Of a DNA stretch of 61,105 nucleotides, positions 1 to 8,464 are shown one piece after another (the first letter of the stretch is position 1; every line of letters begins with the position of its first letter). Position numbers and translations under genes: made by a program. Under the pieces are notes generated by a model. That model saw only the letters and a list, made by a program, of their open reading frames with translations. It had not been told where the DNA came from and did no database searches. The stretch is from assembly GCA_947474435.1 (NCBI GenBank), contig CANJII010000020.1, positions 1 to 61,105 of the forward strand, read 5' to 3'. The DNA is from Chitinophagaceae bacterium (lineage in GTDB: Bacteria > Bacteroidota > Bacteroidia > Chitinophagales > UBA10324).

Positions 1-99
1 AAAAGACTGTTAGACATCTACACCTCATCATCCAAAACAGTGGATGCGCTGAGTAAACTGGAATTACCCAGCGGGGTTGAGATAAGCATTAAAGGCTAA
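1..99 (+). CDS. rpsJ: 30S ribosomal protein S10, C-terminal fragment
   Basis: Open from the first base and stopping with TAA at 97-99, this gives the last 32 residues of S10, including the typical stretch [18 protein letters not shown]10 is a small-subunit protein and the usual first gene of the S10 operon, and rplC follows 64 bases downstream in the canonical order. The start and most of the gene lie outside the window. Confidence 0.93.
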   Translation, partial: KRLLDIYTSSSKTVDALSKLELPSGVEISIKG

Positions 100-111
100 T
101 TGATAAACCGT

Positions 112-138
112 GGGGTTTTTTTATTTTAAAGAAGCCCC
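112..138 (+). promoter_or_regulatory. Possible RNA hairpin between rpsJ and rplC
   Basis: GGGG at 112-115 followed by a T run can pair with the purine-rich arm ending in CCCC at 135-138. This gives about 11 pairs including two G-U pairs around a 5-base loop. It sits 25 bases before the rplC start. It could be an attenuator or a leader site for a ribosomal protein, but the U-rich arm precedes the loop, so it is not a classic terminator. It may be chance. Confidence 0.25.
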
Positions 139-163
139 GACAAGATAAAAAGAAGTACAACGC

Positions 164-787
164 ATGAAGGGAATATTAGGAAAAAAGGTCGGAATGACCA
201 GCATTTTTGATCAGCAGGGAAAGCAGGTAGCTTGTACGGTTATTGAAGCCGGCCCATGTGTGGTTACCCAGGTGAAGACCGTTGCTATTGACGGCTACAA
301 TGCTTTACAGCTTGGCTTCGATCCGAAGAAAGAAAAATCAACTACTAAACCAATGAAGGGTCACTTCGCGAAAGCGAGCACGGCACCGCTTCGTAAGGTA
401 GTGGAGTTTCGCGATTGCGAGCTCGATAAAAAATTAGGTGATACAGTTACTTCCGAAATCTTCACAGAAGGTGAAGTGGTGAATGTGATTGGTAAAACCA
501 AGGGAAAAGGATTTCAGGGAGTAGTAAAGCGTCATGGTTTTCATGGTGTAGGTGGAAGAACACACGGACAGCACGATCGTAATCGCGCTCCGGGTTCATT
601 GGGTGGTTCATCGTATCCGGCTCGTGTATTCAAAGGAATGCGCATGGGTGGAAGAATGGGTGGCGACCGTGTGAAGGTTCAGAACCTTACAGTAGTGAAA
701 ATATTTGCTGAGCAAAACCTGATTGTTGTTCACGGTAATGTTCCAGGTGCTAAAGGATCATACTTAATAATTGAGAACGCGAAATGA
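164..787 (+). CDS. rplC: 50S ribosomal protein L3
   Basis: L3 of the large subunit, 207 aa, normal length. It starts [15 protein letters not shown], the standard L3 N-terminus, and carries the conserved central loop [11 protein letters not shown] and [12 protein letters not shown], which reaches toward the peptidyl transferase centre, then [16 protein letters not shown]. Second gene of the S10 operon after rpsJ. Its TGA overlaps the rplD ATG by four bases (ATGA), so L3 and L4 are probably translationally coupled. Confidence 0.98.
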   Translation: MKGILGKKVGMTSIFDQQGKQVACTVIEAGPCVVTQVKTVAIDGYNALQLGFDPKKEKSTTKPMKGHFAKASTAPLRKVVEFRDCELDKKLGDTVTSEIFTEGEVVNVIGKTKGKGFQGVVKRHGFHGVGGRTHGQHDRNRAPGSLGGSSYPARVFKGMRMGGRMGGDRVKVQNLTVVKIFAEQNLIVVHGNVPGAKGSYLIIENAK

Positions 788-1404
788 AACTCGAAGTATT
801 AAAAACAGACGGTAGCAAAACCGGCCGCACAGTAGAAATCTCTGATGAGATATTCGGAATTGAACCCCATGAGCATGTGATGTGGCTGGCTGTAAAGCAG
901 TACCTCGCTAATCAGCGTCAGGGAACTCACAGCAGCAAAGAAAAATCAGATGTATCGGGTTCTACACGCAAACTGATTAAGCAAAAAGGAACCGGAGGCG
1001 CTCGTAAGGGTAGCATAAAAGCAGGTTTACTTCGTGGTGGTGCAAGAGTATTTGGACCGAAACCACGCGACTACAGTTTCAAAGTTAACGCAAAGGAAAA
1101 AGAATTGGCTCGTCGTTCTGCATTAAGTCAGAAAGCGAAGGAGAATCAGATTTTCGTTATTGAAGATATGAATTTACCTACTCACAGAACTAAGGAAGCT
1201 TTTGCATTACTGAAAAACCTGGGAATGACTGCACGCAAAACTTTGGTTGTAGTGAACGATTCAACTGATAATCTGAAAAGAGCAACCCGCAACATTGCAG
1301 GAATCACTTTAACAACTGCAGGTGGCTTGAATACATACGAAGTGTTGAAAGCAACGAATTTACTTTTTGCTGAAGGCACCATAAAAGCAATGGGTAGTAA
1401 ATAA
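784..1404 (+). CDS. rplD: 50S ribosomal protein L4
   Basis: L4, 206 aa, an early-assembly 23S rRNA binder with a loop lining the exit tunnel. The loop signature [21 protein letters not shown] and [24 protein letters not shown] is intact. The start is fixed by the ATGA overlap with rplC. In E. coli L4 also represses the S10 operon; nothing here shows whether that holds in this organism. Confidence 0.98.
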   Translation: MKLEVLKTDGSKTGRTVEISDEIFGIEPHEHVMWLAVKQYLANQRQGTHSSKEKSDVSGSTRKLIKQKGTGGARKGSIKAGLLRGGARVFGPKPRDYSFKVNAKEKELARRSALSQKAKENQIFVIEDMNLPTHRTKEAFALLKNLGMTARKTLVVVNDSTDNLKRATRNIAGITLTTAGGLNTYEVLKATNLLFAEGTIKAMGSK

Positions 1405-1432
1405 AAATTAACAGCGCACAAAAGAAATAACA

Positions 1433-1729
1433 ATGTCAACAGGAGTTTTAGTAAGGCCGCTGGTCACCGAAAAGAATACCAACCTTGGAACAAAACTGAA
1501 TAAGTATGTTTTCATGGTTACAAACGATGCAAATAAGATTCAGATCAAAACTGCAGTCGAGAAAATGTATGGTGTGAAAGTGGAAGCAATATCTACAGCC
1601 ATCATGCCCGGAAAAAACAAGCAGCGCATGACAAAAACAGGTGTGCTGAAAGGAGTGAAAGGATACAAGAAAAAAGCGATTGTAACACTTGCTAAAGGTG
1701 AAACAATTGATTTCTACGCAAGCGTGTAA
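1433..1729 (+). CDS. rplW: 50S ribosomal protein L23
   Basis: L23, 98 aa, at the exit-tunnel rim, where it is the known docking point for trigger factor and SRP. Seen are the N-terminal VRPLVTEKNTNL and the second half VEKMYGVKVEAIST, then GKNKQRM and KKAIVTLAKGETIDFY. It lies 28 bases after rplD and 30 bases before rplB in the normal operon order. Confidence 0.97.
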   Translation: MSTGVLVRPLVTEKNTNLGTKLNKYVFMVTNDANKIQIKTAVEKMYGVKVEAISTAIMPGKNKQRMTKTGVLKGVKGYKKKAIVTLAKGETIDFYASV

Positions 1730-1759
1730 TTAGCATAACAGGATAAAGAGAAACAGACA

Positions 1760-2584
1760 ATGCCAGTAAAAAAGTTTAACCCCATAACCCCCGGCACCCG
1801 ATTTAAAATCGGTAATGCGTATACTGAAATCACCACCAACAAACCTGAAAAGAGTTTATTGGAAGTGAAACAAAGAACGGGTGGTCGTAATCACACCGGT
1901 AAACGCAGCATGCGTTACATAGGTGGAGGTCACAAACAAATGTATCGTTTGATTGACTGGAAGCGCGACAAGCATGGCGTGGGTTGCACTGTGCAAACAA
2001 TTGAATATGATCCGAACCGTTCAGGATTCATTGCTTTGGTGATGTATGCTGATGGTGAAAGAAGATATATTCTCTCTCCGAACGGATTAAAAGTAGGAGA
2101 CAAATTAATGAGCGGACCTGATGCGCCTCCTGAATTAGGGAACGCGCTTTCATTGAAAGACTTACCACTTGGTACCATTGTACACAATGTGGAATTGCAC
2201 CCTGGTAAAGGTGGAATGTTGGTTCGCAGTGCAGGAGCATCGGCTCAGTTAGCAGCTAAAGAAGATAAGTATGCAGTATTAAAAATGCCTTCAGGTGAAG
2301 TTCGCAAGATTCTTTTAACTTGTATGGCAACAGTAGGAATGGTTTCTAATCCTGATCATAGTTTGGAAGTGAAAGGTAAAGCTGGTGCCAATCGTTGGAA
2401 AGGTATCAAGCCTCGTACCCGTGCCGTTGCGATGAACCCGGTAGATCACCCGATGGGTGGTGGAGAAGGAAAAGCGTCCGGTGGACAGCCAAGATCAAGA
2501 ACCAATGTTTACTCAAGAGGTTTGAAGACAAGAGCTCCAAAGAATCCAAGTAGTAAGTTCATAGTAAGCAGAAGAAAAAAATAA
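1760..2584 (+). CDS. rplB: 50S ribosomal protein L2
   Basis: L2, 274 aa, full length. It binds 23S rRNA near the peptidyl transferase centre and bridges the subunits. Conserved blocks include [19 protein letters not shown] near residue 41 and the C-terminal [19 protein letters not shown], which retains the His equivalent to the functionally important E. coli H229. The end KFIVSRRKK is typical. Between rplW and rpsS. Confidence 0.98.
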   Translation: MPVKKFNPITPGTRFKIGNAYTEITTNKPEKSLLEVKQRTGGRNHTGKRSMRYIGGGHKQMYRLIDWKRDKHGVGCTVQTIEYDPNRSGFIALVMYADGERRYILSPNGLKVGDKLMSGPDAPPELGNALSLKDLPLGTIVHNVELHPGKGGMLVRSAGASAQLAAKEDKYAVLKMPSGEVRKILLTCMATVGMVSNPDHSLEVKGKAGANRWKGIKPRTRAVAMNPVDHPMGGGEGKASGGQPRSRTNVYSRGLKTRAPKNPSSKFIVSRRKK

Positions 2585-2615
2585 CCTGTCGAATTAAATA
2601 AAGAAATAAAAAAGC

Positions 2616-2888
2616 ATGGCAAGGTCAGTAAAAAAAGGTCCGTATGTAGATCACAACTTACAAGGTAAGATTGATGTGTTGAATGCGGCAAACAAAAAGA
2701 GTGTGATTAAAACATGGAGTCGTCGCTCAACCATTACTCCTGAGTTTGTTGGTCACACATTCGCAGTTCACAACGGAAATAAATTCATTCCGATCTTCGT
2801 AGGTGAAAACATGGTGGGTCATAAACTCGGTGAGTTTTCTCCGACACGAAACTTCAGAGGTCACTCAACTAAGAAAGTAGATAGTTAA
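2616..2888 (+). CDS. rpsS: 30S ribosomal protein S19
   Basis: S19, 90 aa, a head protein that binds 16S rRNA with S13 and contacts the A-site side. It opens [12 protein letters not shown] and carries [23 protein letters not shown] and the basic C-terminal [10 protein letters not shown]. It lies 31 bases after rplB and 23 before rplV. Confidence 0.98.
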   Translation: MARSVKKGPYVDHNLQGKIDVLNAANKKSVIKTWSRRSTITPEFVGHTFAVHNGNKFIPIFVGENMVGHKLGEFSPTRNFRGHSTKKVDS

Positions 2889-2911
2889 TCATAACAGAAT
2901 AAGAAATCACA

Positions 2912-3433
2912 ATGGCACTGGCTAAAGCAATATTGAAAAATGTACCAACATCTCCCCGTAAGATGAGATATGTGGTTGACATGATTCGCGGAGTAGATGT
3001 GGAAAAGGCTTTGAATATTTTGAAGTTCAGTACCAAGCATCCAGCACGCGAAGTGGAGAAACTTCTTCTTTCGGCTACTAATAATTGGAAAGAAAAAAAT
3101 CAGGGATTAAATCCTGAAGACAGTGGATTGTTTGTGAAAGAAGTTTTTGTTGATGGTGGCACTATGTTAAAGCGTTGGTTGCCTGCACCACAAGGTCGTG
3201 CTTACCGCAAACGCAAGCGCTCTAATCATGTTACTTTAATTGTTGACAGTCGTGTTTCACCTCATGTTGAAGAAGTAACTGAAGTAGAAGAAGTAGAACA
3301 ACCAACTGCAGAAGTTGCAGAAGCAGCACCGAAGAAAAAAGCAGCGGCCAAGAAACCTGCAGCAAAAAAGGCGGCAGTGAAAACTGAAGAGAAAGAGAAA
3401 CCGGCAAAGGCAAAAAAGACATCTAAAAAGTAG
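2912..3433 (+). CDS. rplV: 50S ribosomal protein L22 with long Lys/Ala-rich tail
   Basis: L22, 173 aa. Residues 1 to about 112 are the normal L22 fold, including the tunnel hairpin near [21 protein letters not shown]. Beyond it lies a low-complexity tail of about 55 residues: first acidic (Glu/Val-rich), then Lys/Ala-rich repeats such as [15 protein letters not shown]. Standard L22 is about 110 aa, and C-terminal extensions are known in Bacteroidota. The tail is probably disordered and rRNA- or surface-binding (inference). Long open frames on the opposite strand here come from the tail's biased composition. Confidence 0.96.
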   Translation: MALAKAILKNVPTSPRKMRYVVDMIRGVDVEKALNILKFSTKHPAREVEKLLLSATNNWKEKNQGLNPEDSGLFVKEVFVDGGTMLKRWLPAPQGRAYRKRKRSNHVTLIVDSRVSPHVEEVTEVEEVEQPTAEVAEAAPKKKAAAKKPAAKKAAVKTEEKEKPAKAKKTSKK

Positions 3434-3456
3434 ATTAATAAAATAGCAATAACTGA

Positions 3457-4233
3457 ATGGGACAAAAAACAAACCCGATTTCTAACAGACTCGGTATCGT
3501 TCGCGGATGGGATTCAAATTGGTTTGGTGGCAGCAAATACGCCGACAAATTAATTGGTGATTACAAAGTTCGCGAATACTTAAAAGCGCGCGTAGCAAAA
3601 GGCGGTCTTTCAAATATCGTTATTGAGCGCACGCTGAATCGTCTGACTGTAACTATTCACACTTCACGCCCTGGTATTATCATAGGGAAAGGTGGAGGAG
3701 AAGTTGACCGCATCAAGGAAGAGTTGAAAGGCTTAACCGGAAAGGAAGTACAAATCAACATCGTGGAGATTCGTCGTCCTGAAATTGATGCCACAGTAGT
3801 TGGTGATTCAATTGCCCGTCAGATTGAAGCTCGTATCAATTACCGTCGCGCCATTAAAATGGCTGTTGCATCGGCAATGAGAATGGGAGCTGAAGGAATA
3901 AAAATCAGGATCGGTGGTCGTTTAGGTGGAGCGGAAATAGCGCGTTCTGAAGAAGTAAAACAAGGTCGTGTTCCATTACATACGCTTCGTGCTGATATTG
4001 ATTACGCAATTGGTGAAGCGTTAACAGTTTATGGTTTAATTGGAATTAAAGTCTGGATTTGTAAGGGAGAAGTTTTCGGTAAGCGTGACTTGAGCCCGAA
4101 TGTTGGACAGAAGACAACAGGCACTGAACAAAAACAAGGTGCAGACAGAAGAGATCGTGATGACAGAGGCGGAAGAGGTGGAGATCGCGGTGGCGACCGT
4201 CGTAACAAACCACGCAGAGACAGAGAATCTTAA
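3457..4233 (+). CDS. rpsC: 30S ribosomal protein S3 with RGG-like tail
   Basis: S3, 258 aa, at the mRNA entry site, where it contributes to helicase activity. It starts [24 protein letters not shown] domain shows [16 protein letters not shown] near residues 70-85, followed by the C-terminal domain with [13 protein letters not shown]. The last ~35 residues form a basic, Gly/Arg/Asp-rich tail ([20 protein letters not shown]), longer than E. coli S3 (233 aa). Between rplV and rplP. Confidence 0.97.
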   Translation: MGQKTNPISNRLGIVRGWDSNWFGGSKYADKLIGDYKVREYLKARVAKGGLSNIVIERTLNRLTVTIHTSRPGIIIGKGGGEVDRIKEELKGLTGKEVQINIVEIRRPEIDATVVGDSIARQIEARINYRRAIKMAVASAMRMGAEGIKIRIGGRLGGAEIARSEEVKQGRVPLHTLRADIDYAIGEALTVYGLIGIKVWICKGEVFGKRDLSPNVGQKTTGTEQKQGADRRDRDDRGGRGGDRGGDRRNKPRRDRES

Positions 4234-4270
4234 TTAGAAACATTTTTTGAAACGATAATCAGATAACAAA

Positions 4271-4690
4271 ATGTTACAACCGAAAAAGACCAAGTGGCGC
4301 AGACCGCAGAGAGGCAAGATGAAAGGAAACGATCATCGTGGAGCAACTCTGTCTTTTGGTTCGTTTGGATTAAAAGCAATGGATGAAATCTGGCTCACTG
4401 ATAAACAGATTGAAGCTGCCCGTGTTGCTTTAACCCGTCACATGAAGCGTGAAGGACAAGTTTGGATTCGCATTTTTCCTGATAAGGCAAAAACTGCAAA
4501 ACCAGCTGAAGTTCGTATGGGTAAAGGAAAGGGTGGACCTGAAGGATGGGTGGCAGTAGTTAAGCCCGGAAGAATTCTTTTCGAAGCAGAAGGTGTATCA
4601 ATGTTAATTGCCCGTGAAGCAATGATGTTGGCAGCTCAAAAACTTCCGATCAAAACAAAATTCATCATTAGTCGCGAATACAAAGCCTGA
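4271..4690 (+). CDS. rplP: 50S ribosomal protein L16
   Basis: L16, 139 aa, a late-assembly protein near the A-site tRNA elbow. It starts [19 protein letters not shown], with [20 protein letters not shown]-type sequence at residues 77-97 (here [20 protein letters not shown]) containing the modified-loop region of the family. It lies 37 bases after rpsC and 20 before rpmC. Confidence 0.97.
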   Translation: MLQPKKTKWRRPQRGKMKGNDHRGATLSFGSFGLKAMDEIWLTDKQIEAARVALTRHMKREGQVWIRIFPDKAKTAKPAEVRMGKGKGGPEGWVAVVKPGRILFEAEGVSMLIAREAMMLAAQKLPIKTKFIISREYKA

Positions 4691-4710
4691 TAAATAAACA
4701 GTAAGCAACA

Positions 4711-4923
4711 ATGGCTAAACAAGTAAAATTAAACCTCCACGAATTGTCAGATGCAGATCTGAAATCGAAACTGGCGGAAGATAAAACAAGATTGCAGCGT
4801 TTGCATTTCAATCATACAGTAACACCTTTGGAAAACCCGATGGTGATGCGTCACCTTCGCAGAGAAATCGCAAGCATGACTCATGAGACTGCAAACCGTG
4901 CTAAGAAATCAACAATTAAATAA
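4711..4923 (+). CDS. rpmC: 50S ribosomal protein L29
   Basis: L29, 70 aa, a two-helix protein at the exit tunnel next to L23. The C-terminal signature NPMVMRHLRREIASM corresponds to the family motif N(P/T)xxxRxxRxxIA. The stop TAA is 9 bases before the rpsQ ATG, consistent with cotranslation. Confidence 0.95.
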   Translation: MAKQVKLNLHELSDADLKSKLAEDKTRLQRLHFNHTVTPLENPMVMRHLRREIASMTHETANRAKKSTIK

Positions 4924-4932
4924 TCCGGAACA

Positions 4933-5190
4933 ATGGAAGATAGGAAATTAAGAAAAACCCGGAATGGGCTTGTAACCAGCAGCAAGATGAATAAAACCAT
5001 TACTGTAAGTGTGGAGCGTAAAGTAATGCACCCGAAGTATGGTAAGTATTTGAAAAAGTCAACCAAGTTTCATGCGCATGACGAAAAGAATGAGTGCGGA
5101 ATAGGTGATACAGTTACAATTGAAGAAACACGCCCTTTGAGCAAAACAAAAAGATGGCGCCTGGTTTCTATCATCGAAAAAGCGAAATAA
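4933..5190 (+). CDS. rpsQ: 30S ribosomal protein S17
   Basis: S17, 85 aa, an OB-fold primary binder of 16S rRNA. Visible are [37 protein letters not shown] and the conserved [20 protein letters not shown] block. Its start follows rpmC by 9 bases. The gap to rplN (67 bases) is the widest after rpsJ-rplC in the cluster; no clear promoter or terminator is visible in it. Confidence 0.97.
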   Translation: MEDRKLRKTRNGLVTSSKMNKTITVSVERKVMHPKYGKYLKKSTKFHAHDEKNECGIGDTVTIEETRPLSKTKRWRLVSIIEKAK

Positions 5191-5257
5191 AAAAATCTTT
5201 ACTCTCTGCCCTTGGTGGAACGGTGAATAAAACAACAGATTCAAAAGAAGAAAGAAA

Positions 5258-5626
5258 ATGGTACAAACAGAATCAAGATTGAATGTAGCAGATAATAGCG
5301 GAGCAAAAGAAGTGCTCGTTATCCGCATTCTCGGACACGCACACCAGCGTTATGCGAGCATTGGCGATACTGTTGTTGTTACTGTTAAAGATGCAATACC
5401 AGCCGGTGCCGTTAAAAAAGGTACAGTTACAAAAGCCGTAATCGTTCGTGTTAAAAACCGTATTCGCCGCAAGGATGGTTCATACATTCGTTTCGACGAC
5501 AATGCAGTTGTGTTGCTCAACGATTCAAACGAACCTCGCGGAACCCGCATCTTTGGCCCTGTAGCAAGAGAGTTGCGCGAAAAACAATACATGAAAATTA
5601 TTTCATTAGCCCCTGAAGTTTTGTAG
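5258..5626 (+). CDS. rplN: 50S ribosomal protein L14
   Basis: L14, 122 aa, which contributes to intersubunit bridges and binds the silencing factor RsfS. It starts [19 protein letters not shown], the canonical L14 N-terminus, and carries [25 protein letters not shown] and [14 protein letters not shown]. The rplX ATG follows after 3 bases. Confidence 0.98.
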   Translation: MVQTESRLNVADNSGAKEVLVIRILGHAHQRYASIGDTVVVTVKDAIPAGAVKKGTVTKAVIVRVKNRIRRKDGSYIRFDDNAVVLLNDSNEPRGTRIFGPVARELREKQYMKIISLAPEVL

Positions 5627-5629
5627 AAA

Positions 5630-5980
5630 ATGAAAAGAGATAAATCAAAAACCAAAAGATTCAAGGCGAAGCTGCATATCCGCAAAGGGGATATGGTTAT
5701 TATGCTCGCCGGTGATGATAAAGGAAAAAAAGGTCGTGTGATTGAAGTACTGCCACTTGAAATGCGTGCTTTGGTTGAAGGAGTGAACATTGTTTCGCGC
5801 CACACTAAACCTGATGCTAAAACTCCGAACGGAGGCATCGTAAAGAAGGAAGCTAAAGTGCATATTTCAAATATCGCATTAGTTGATCCTAAAGGTGGAA
5901 CAGCTACCCGCATCGGTCGCAAACGCGAAAACGGTAAGGTAACGCGAGTTGCAAAAAAATCCGGAGTTGAAATCAAATAA
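5630..5980 (+). CDS. rplX: 50S ribosomal protein L24
   Basis: L24, 116 aa, an assembly-initiator protein with an N-terminal KOW motif: [20 protein letters not shown] at about residues 17-36. The stretch [13 protein letters not shown] and [17 protein letters not shown] are typical. It lies between rplN (3-base gap) and rplE (30-base gap). Confidence 0.97.
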   Translation: MKRDKSKTKRFKAKLHIRKGDMVIMLAGDDKGKKGRVIEVLPLEMRALVEGVNIVSRHTKPDAKTPNGGIVKKEAKVHISNIALVDPKGGTATRIGRKRENGKVTRVAKKSGVEIK

Positions 5981-6010
5981 CAATTCCTAAAAAAAAGAAA
6001 AAAGGAAATC

Positions 6011-6580
6011 ATGGAAGGATATGTTGCCCGTTTAAAAAAGAAGTACAAAGATCAGGTTGTACCTGCAATGATGAAGCAGTTCAGCTATACCAGTGTAATG
6101 CAGGTGCCTAAGATCACTAAGATTGCAATCAACCAGGGCGTTGGTAAAGCTACTTCTGACAAAAAGATGATTGATGTTGCTGTAACCGAAATGACCACCA
6201 TTACCGGTCAGAAAGCGATGGCAACTAAATCAAAGAAAGATATTTCTAATTTCAAATTGAGAGTAGGAGTTGGTGTAGGTGTGAGAGTAACCTTGCGCGG
6301 AGATCGTATGTATGAATTCATGGATCGTCTTTTCTCTGTTGCACTTCCACGAGTTCGTGATTTCAAAGGTGTGAACGAAAAGAGTTTCGACGGAAGAGGA
6401 AATTACACCCTTGGCATTACTGAACAAATCATTTTCCCTGAAATTGATATTGATAAAGTAACGCACATGAACGGAATGGATATCACTTTCGTGACCAGCG
6501 CTAATACAGATGCTGAAGCTTTTGCTCTTTTGAAAGAATTAGGTTTACCATTTAAAAGTTTAAAAACAGAACAGAATTAA
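6011..6580 (+). CDS. rplE: 50S ribosomal protein L5
   Basis: L5, 189 aa, part of the 5S rRNP at the central protuberance. Seen are [17 protein letters not shown], the central [23 protein letters not shown] (L5 motif) and [16 protein letters not shown]. The stop is 1 base before the rpsN ATG, so the two are almost certainly cotranslated. Confidence 0.97.
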   Translation: MEGYVARLKKKYKDQVVPAMMKQFSYTSVMQVPKITKIAINQGVGKATSDKKMIDVAVTEMTTITGQKAMATKSKKDISNFKLRVGVGVGVRVTLRGDRMYEFMDRLFSVALPRVRDFKGVNEKSFDGRGNYTLGITEQIIFPEIDIDKVTHMNGMDITFVTSANTDAEAFALLKELGLPFKSLKTEQN

Positions 6581-6581
6581 T

Positions 6582-6851
6582 ATGGCAAAAGAATCAGTAA
6601 AAGCCAGAGAAAGAAAGCGTGAAAGAATGGTGGCTAAGTATGCTGCAAAGCGTGCTGAGTTAAAAGCTTCAGGCGATTTAGTTGGGTTAGATAAACTTCC
6701 AAAAAACTCATCTAAAATCCGCAAGCACAATCGTTGCGCTATCTCGGGTCGTTCACGCGGATACATTCGTCAGTTTGGATTATCGCGCCAGATGTTCCGT
6801 CAGTTAGCACTCTTCGGAAAAATTCCGGGATTGACTAAATCAAGTTGGTAA
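6582..6851 (+). CDS. rpsN: 30S ribosomal protein S14, long zinc-free form
   Basis: S14, 89 aa, the long form. The C-terminal part [19 protein letters not shown] and [18 protein letters not shown] is canonical. Only one Cys is present, so it is the zinc-independent (C-) type without CxxC pairs. It is the last gene of the cluster here: a strong terminator follows 39 bases downstream and rpsH, which normally comes next, is missing. Confidence 0.97.
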   Translation: MAKESVKARERKRERMVAKYAAKRAELKASGDLVGLDKLPKNSSKIRKHNRCAISGRSRGYIRQFGLSRQMFRQLALFGKIPGLTKSSW

Positions 6852-6890
6852 GAAATCAGTTGTCAGCAATCGGTTGACAGTGTCAGAATA

Positions 6891-6930
6891 AAAAGCCATT
6901 CTCATGTTTGAGAGTGGCTTTTCTTTTTTC
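6891..6930 (+). terminator. Rho-independent terminator after rpsN
   Basis: A 14-bp stem (6891-6904 with 6909-6922, one G-U pair) around a 4-base TGTT loop, followed by CTTTTTTC. This is the strongest terminator-like structure in the window and closes the ribosomal-protein transcript after rpsN. Confidence 0.9.
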
Positions 6931-6991
6931 ATTAATTGTATTGATGTTATATGTTTATGAATTCAATGCTGATATTAAAACTGAATGCTGA

Positions 6992-7435
6992 TTGAAACGG
7001 AAATCGAAACCTGAAAAGTTAGTGAAGCAGCCCAATTATCCGGGAGGTAAAAAGGCTATGGATGAATTCATTCGCACCTGCCTTCAATATCCGGAGGAAG
7101 CAATAAAAAATAAAATTGAAGGAGCAGTGGCTATTGAATACAATGTGGATGTTTTCGGTAAGGTGACGGAAGCTAAAATCAAACATGGTATCGGTTATGG
7201 TTGTGATGAAGAAGCCATTCGGTTAGTGAAGCTGTTGAAATACGAAAAGAAAAAATACCAGGGATTGCATGTGGTGTTTCATAAAACTTTAATAATAAAT
7301 TTTCAGTTGAATTGTGCAGTAGTAAATAATGTAAAGACTGAACATAAAATTAACTATCAAATTATTGAAACAAAGAATCCTTTGTCATCCGGTTCTGTAA
7401 TTTCTTATTCTATTACTCCGGAGAAATTGAAATGA
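6992..7435 (+). CDS. TonB C-terminal-domain protein without membrane anchor
   Basis: 147 aa. Residues about 13-108 match the TonB C-terminal fold: the opening QPNYPGGKKAMDEF, then YPEEA, then IEGAVAIEYNVDVFGKV and CDEEAIRLVKLLKYEKK. TonB proteins pass proton-motive energy to outer-membrane receptors, but the usual N-terminal membrane helix and Pro-rich linker are missing. The TTG start at 6992 directly follows an in-frame TGA (6989-6991); the next start would be ATG at 7058, which would cut into the PGG motif. It may therefore be a soluble relative or the remnant of a longer TonB gene. About 35 extra residues of unknown role follow the domain. Confidence 0.7.
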   Translation: MKRKSKPEKLVKQPNYPGGKKAMDEFIRTCLQYPEEAIKNKIEGAVAIEYNVDVFGKVTEAKIKHGIGYGCDEEAIRLVKLLKYEKKKYQGLHVVFHKTLIINFQLNCAVVNNVKTEHKINYQIIETKNPLSSGSVISYSITPEKLK

Positions 7436-7453
7436 TAAAACAATCAGCATTCA

Positions 7454-7475
7454 AATTATTTTCGTTTTTTGAATT
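7454..7475. repeat. Repeated 21-22 nt motif, copy 1
   Basis: AATTATTTTCGTTTTTTGAATT, found again with one fewer T at 8444-8464 just before the next-but-one gene. It contains TATTTTCG, one base away from the Bacteroidota TAnnTTTG promoter element, so the two copies could be related promoters. The AATT ends are inverted. Confidence 0.4.
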
Positions 7476-7568
7476 CAGATAGGTGAAAGAAGAAATTGGG
7501 TTAATTTGAATGTATTAAAAAGAAAAAATTAATTAATTTAACTAAGCAATTAAATATTTAAGATAAAA

Positions 7569-8378
7569 ATGTTTAAACACTTCATAATTACACGGTTTAA
7601 TTTGCGCACCGTTCATTGGGATAAAACCAAGAATAATGAAGAAGTATTAACAAATGAATGGCAAAAACATAGGTTGCAGGTATTTCGTGAATTTTGTTTT
7701 CCTTCAGTAGTCAATCAGTTGAATCAGAATTTTACCTGGCTGGTATATTTCGATACACTTTCTCCGGATTTTATTATGGATGATATTGACAAAATGAAAT
7801 TGGAATTTAAAAATTTTGTTCCGAAATTTCTGGAGGAAATGGAATTGATAAAGACTGAGGTAAAAACTGACATGATGAACTATTTTGATTCAGATACAAC
7901 GCATGTTATTACTTCAAGACTTGACAGTGATGATGCAATTCGCAAAAATTATGTTTTAGAAATTCAAAAAAGATTTGACAACCAGAATATTTGTGTAGTT
8001 GATCCTGAAATAGGAATTTGTTTACAAACTGATCCGGATTTTTTAATATCAAAATACAGAACAACTTATAGCCCTTTTGTAAGTCTTATTGAAAAGGCAG
8101 AAAATTTCAAAACTGTTTTAAGTAAAAGTCATAATCAATGGCATGAAATAAATTCAGTTGAAAAAATAACTGATACAATTATGTGGATGCAGGTTATTCA
8201 TGGGAAAAATTTATTCAATTCTGTTACAGCGGATGAATTTATTTCCAATAAAAATATTTTAAATGACTTTGGTATTAATACAAATGAATTTAATGCAGGG
8301 ATGATGTATTCTCTTAGAGTATTTTATTTGAATTTAATTCTAAACATAAAAAAATTAATTCGAAGAATAAAAAAGTGA
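7569..8378 (+). CDS. Putative rhamnosyltransferase-like glycosyltransferase
   Basis: 269 aa, soluble except for a C-terminal hydrophobic and basic segment (FYLNLILNIKKLIRRIKK) that may attach it to the inner membrane. The start MFKHFIITRFNLR, the block FTWLVYFDTLSP and the DxD-like RLDSDDAI (Asp119, 121, 122) are the pattern I associate with the putative rhamnosyl transferase family (Rhamno_transf). DxD residues bind the nucleotide-sugar metal ion in GT-A enzymes. It is followed 86 bases later by a polytopic membrane protein, suggesting a small surface-glycan pair. Sugar specificity cannot be read from sequence. Confidence 0.7.
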   Translation: MFKHFIITRFNLRTVHWDKTKNNEEVLTNEWQKHRLQVFREFCFPSVVNQLNQNFTWLVYFDTLSPDFIMDDIDKMKLEFKNFVPKFLEEMELIKTEVKTDMMNYFDSDTTHVITSRLDSDDAIRKNYVLEIQKRFDNQNICVVDPEIGICLQTDPDFLISKYRTTYSPFVSLIEKAENFKTVLSKSHNQWHEINSVEKITDTIMWMQVIHGKNLFNSVTADEFISNKNILNDFGINTNEFNAGMMYSLRVFYLNLILNIKKLIRRIKK

Positions 8379-8443
8379 ATTTAAAGATTTTTGCTTCTGT
8401 CAAATCTGTATAAAGGTCAAAATATAAATTATATCAAGAATCG

Positions 8444-8464
8444 AATTATTTTCGTTTTTGAATT
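8444..8464. repeat. Repeated 21-22 nt motif, copy 2
   Basis: AATTATTTTCGTTTTTGAATT, ending exactly where the ATG of the membrane protein gene begins (8465). Copy 1 is at 7454-7475. If TATTTTCG (8449-8456) is a -7 element, transcription would start almost at the ATG. Confidence 0.4.

Noticed and set aside
3231-3472. Several Phe/Leu-rich open frames on the minus strand opposite the L22 tail
   Set aside because: They are shadows of the GCA/AAG-rich tail of rplV; the apparent hydrophobic peptides come only from that low complexity.
5350-6048. 232-residue open frame on the minus strand opposite rplN and rplX
   Set aside because: It lies wholly antisense to two certain ribosomal-protein genes, has no family resemblance, and its hydrophobic composition is explained by the codon bias of the plus-strand genes.
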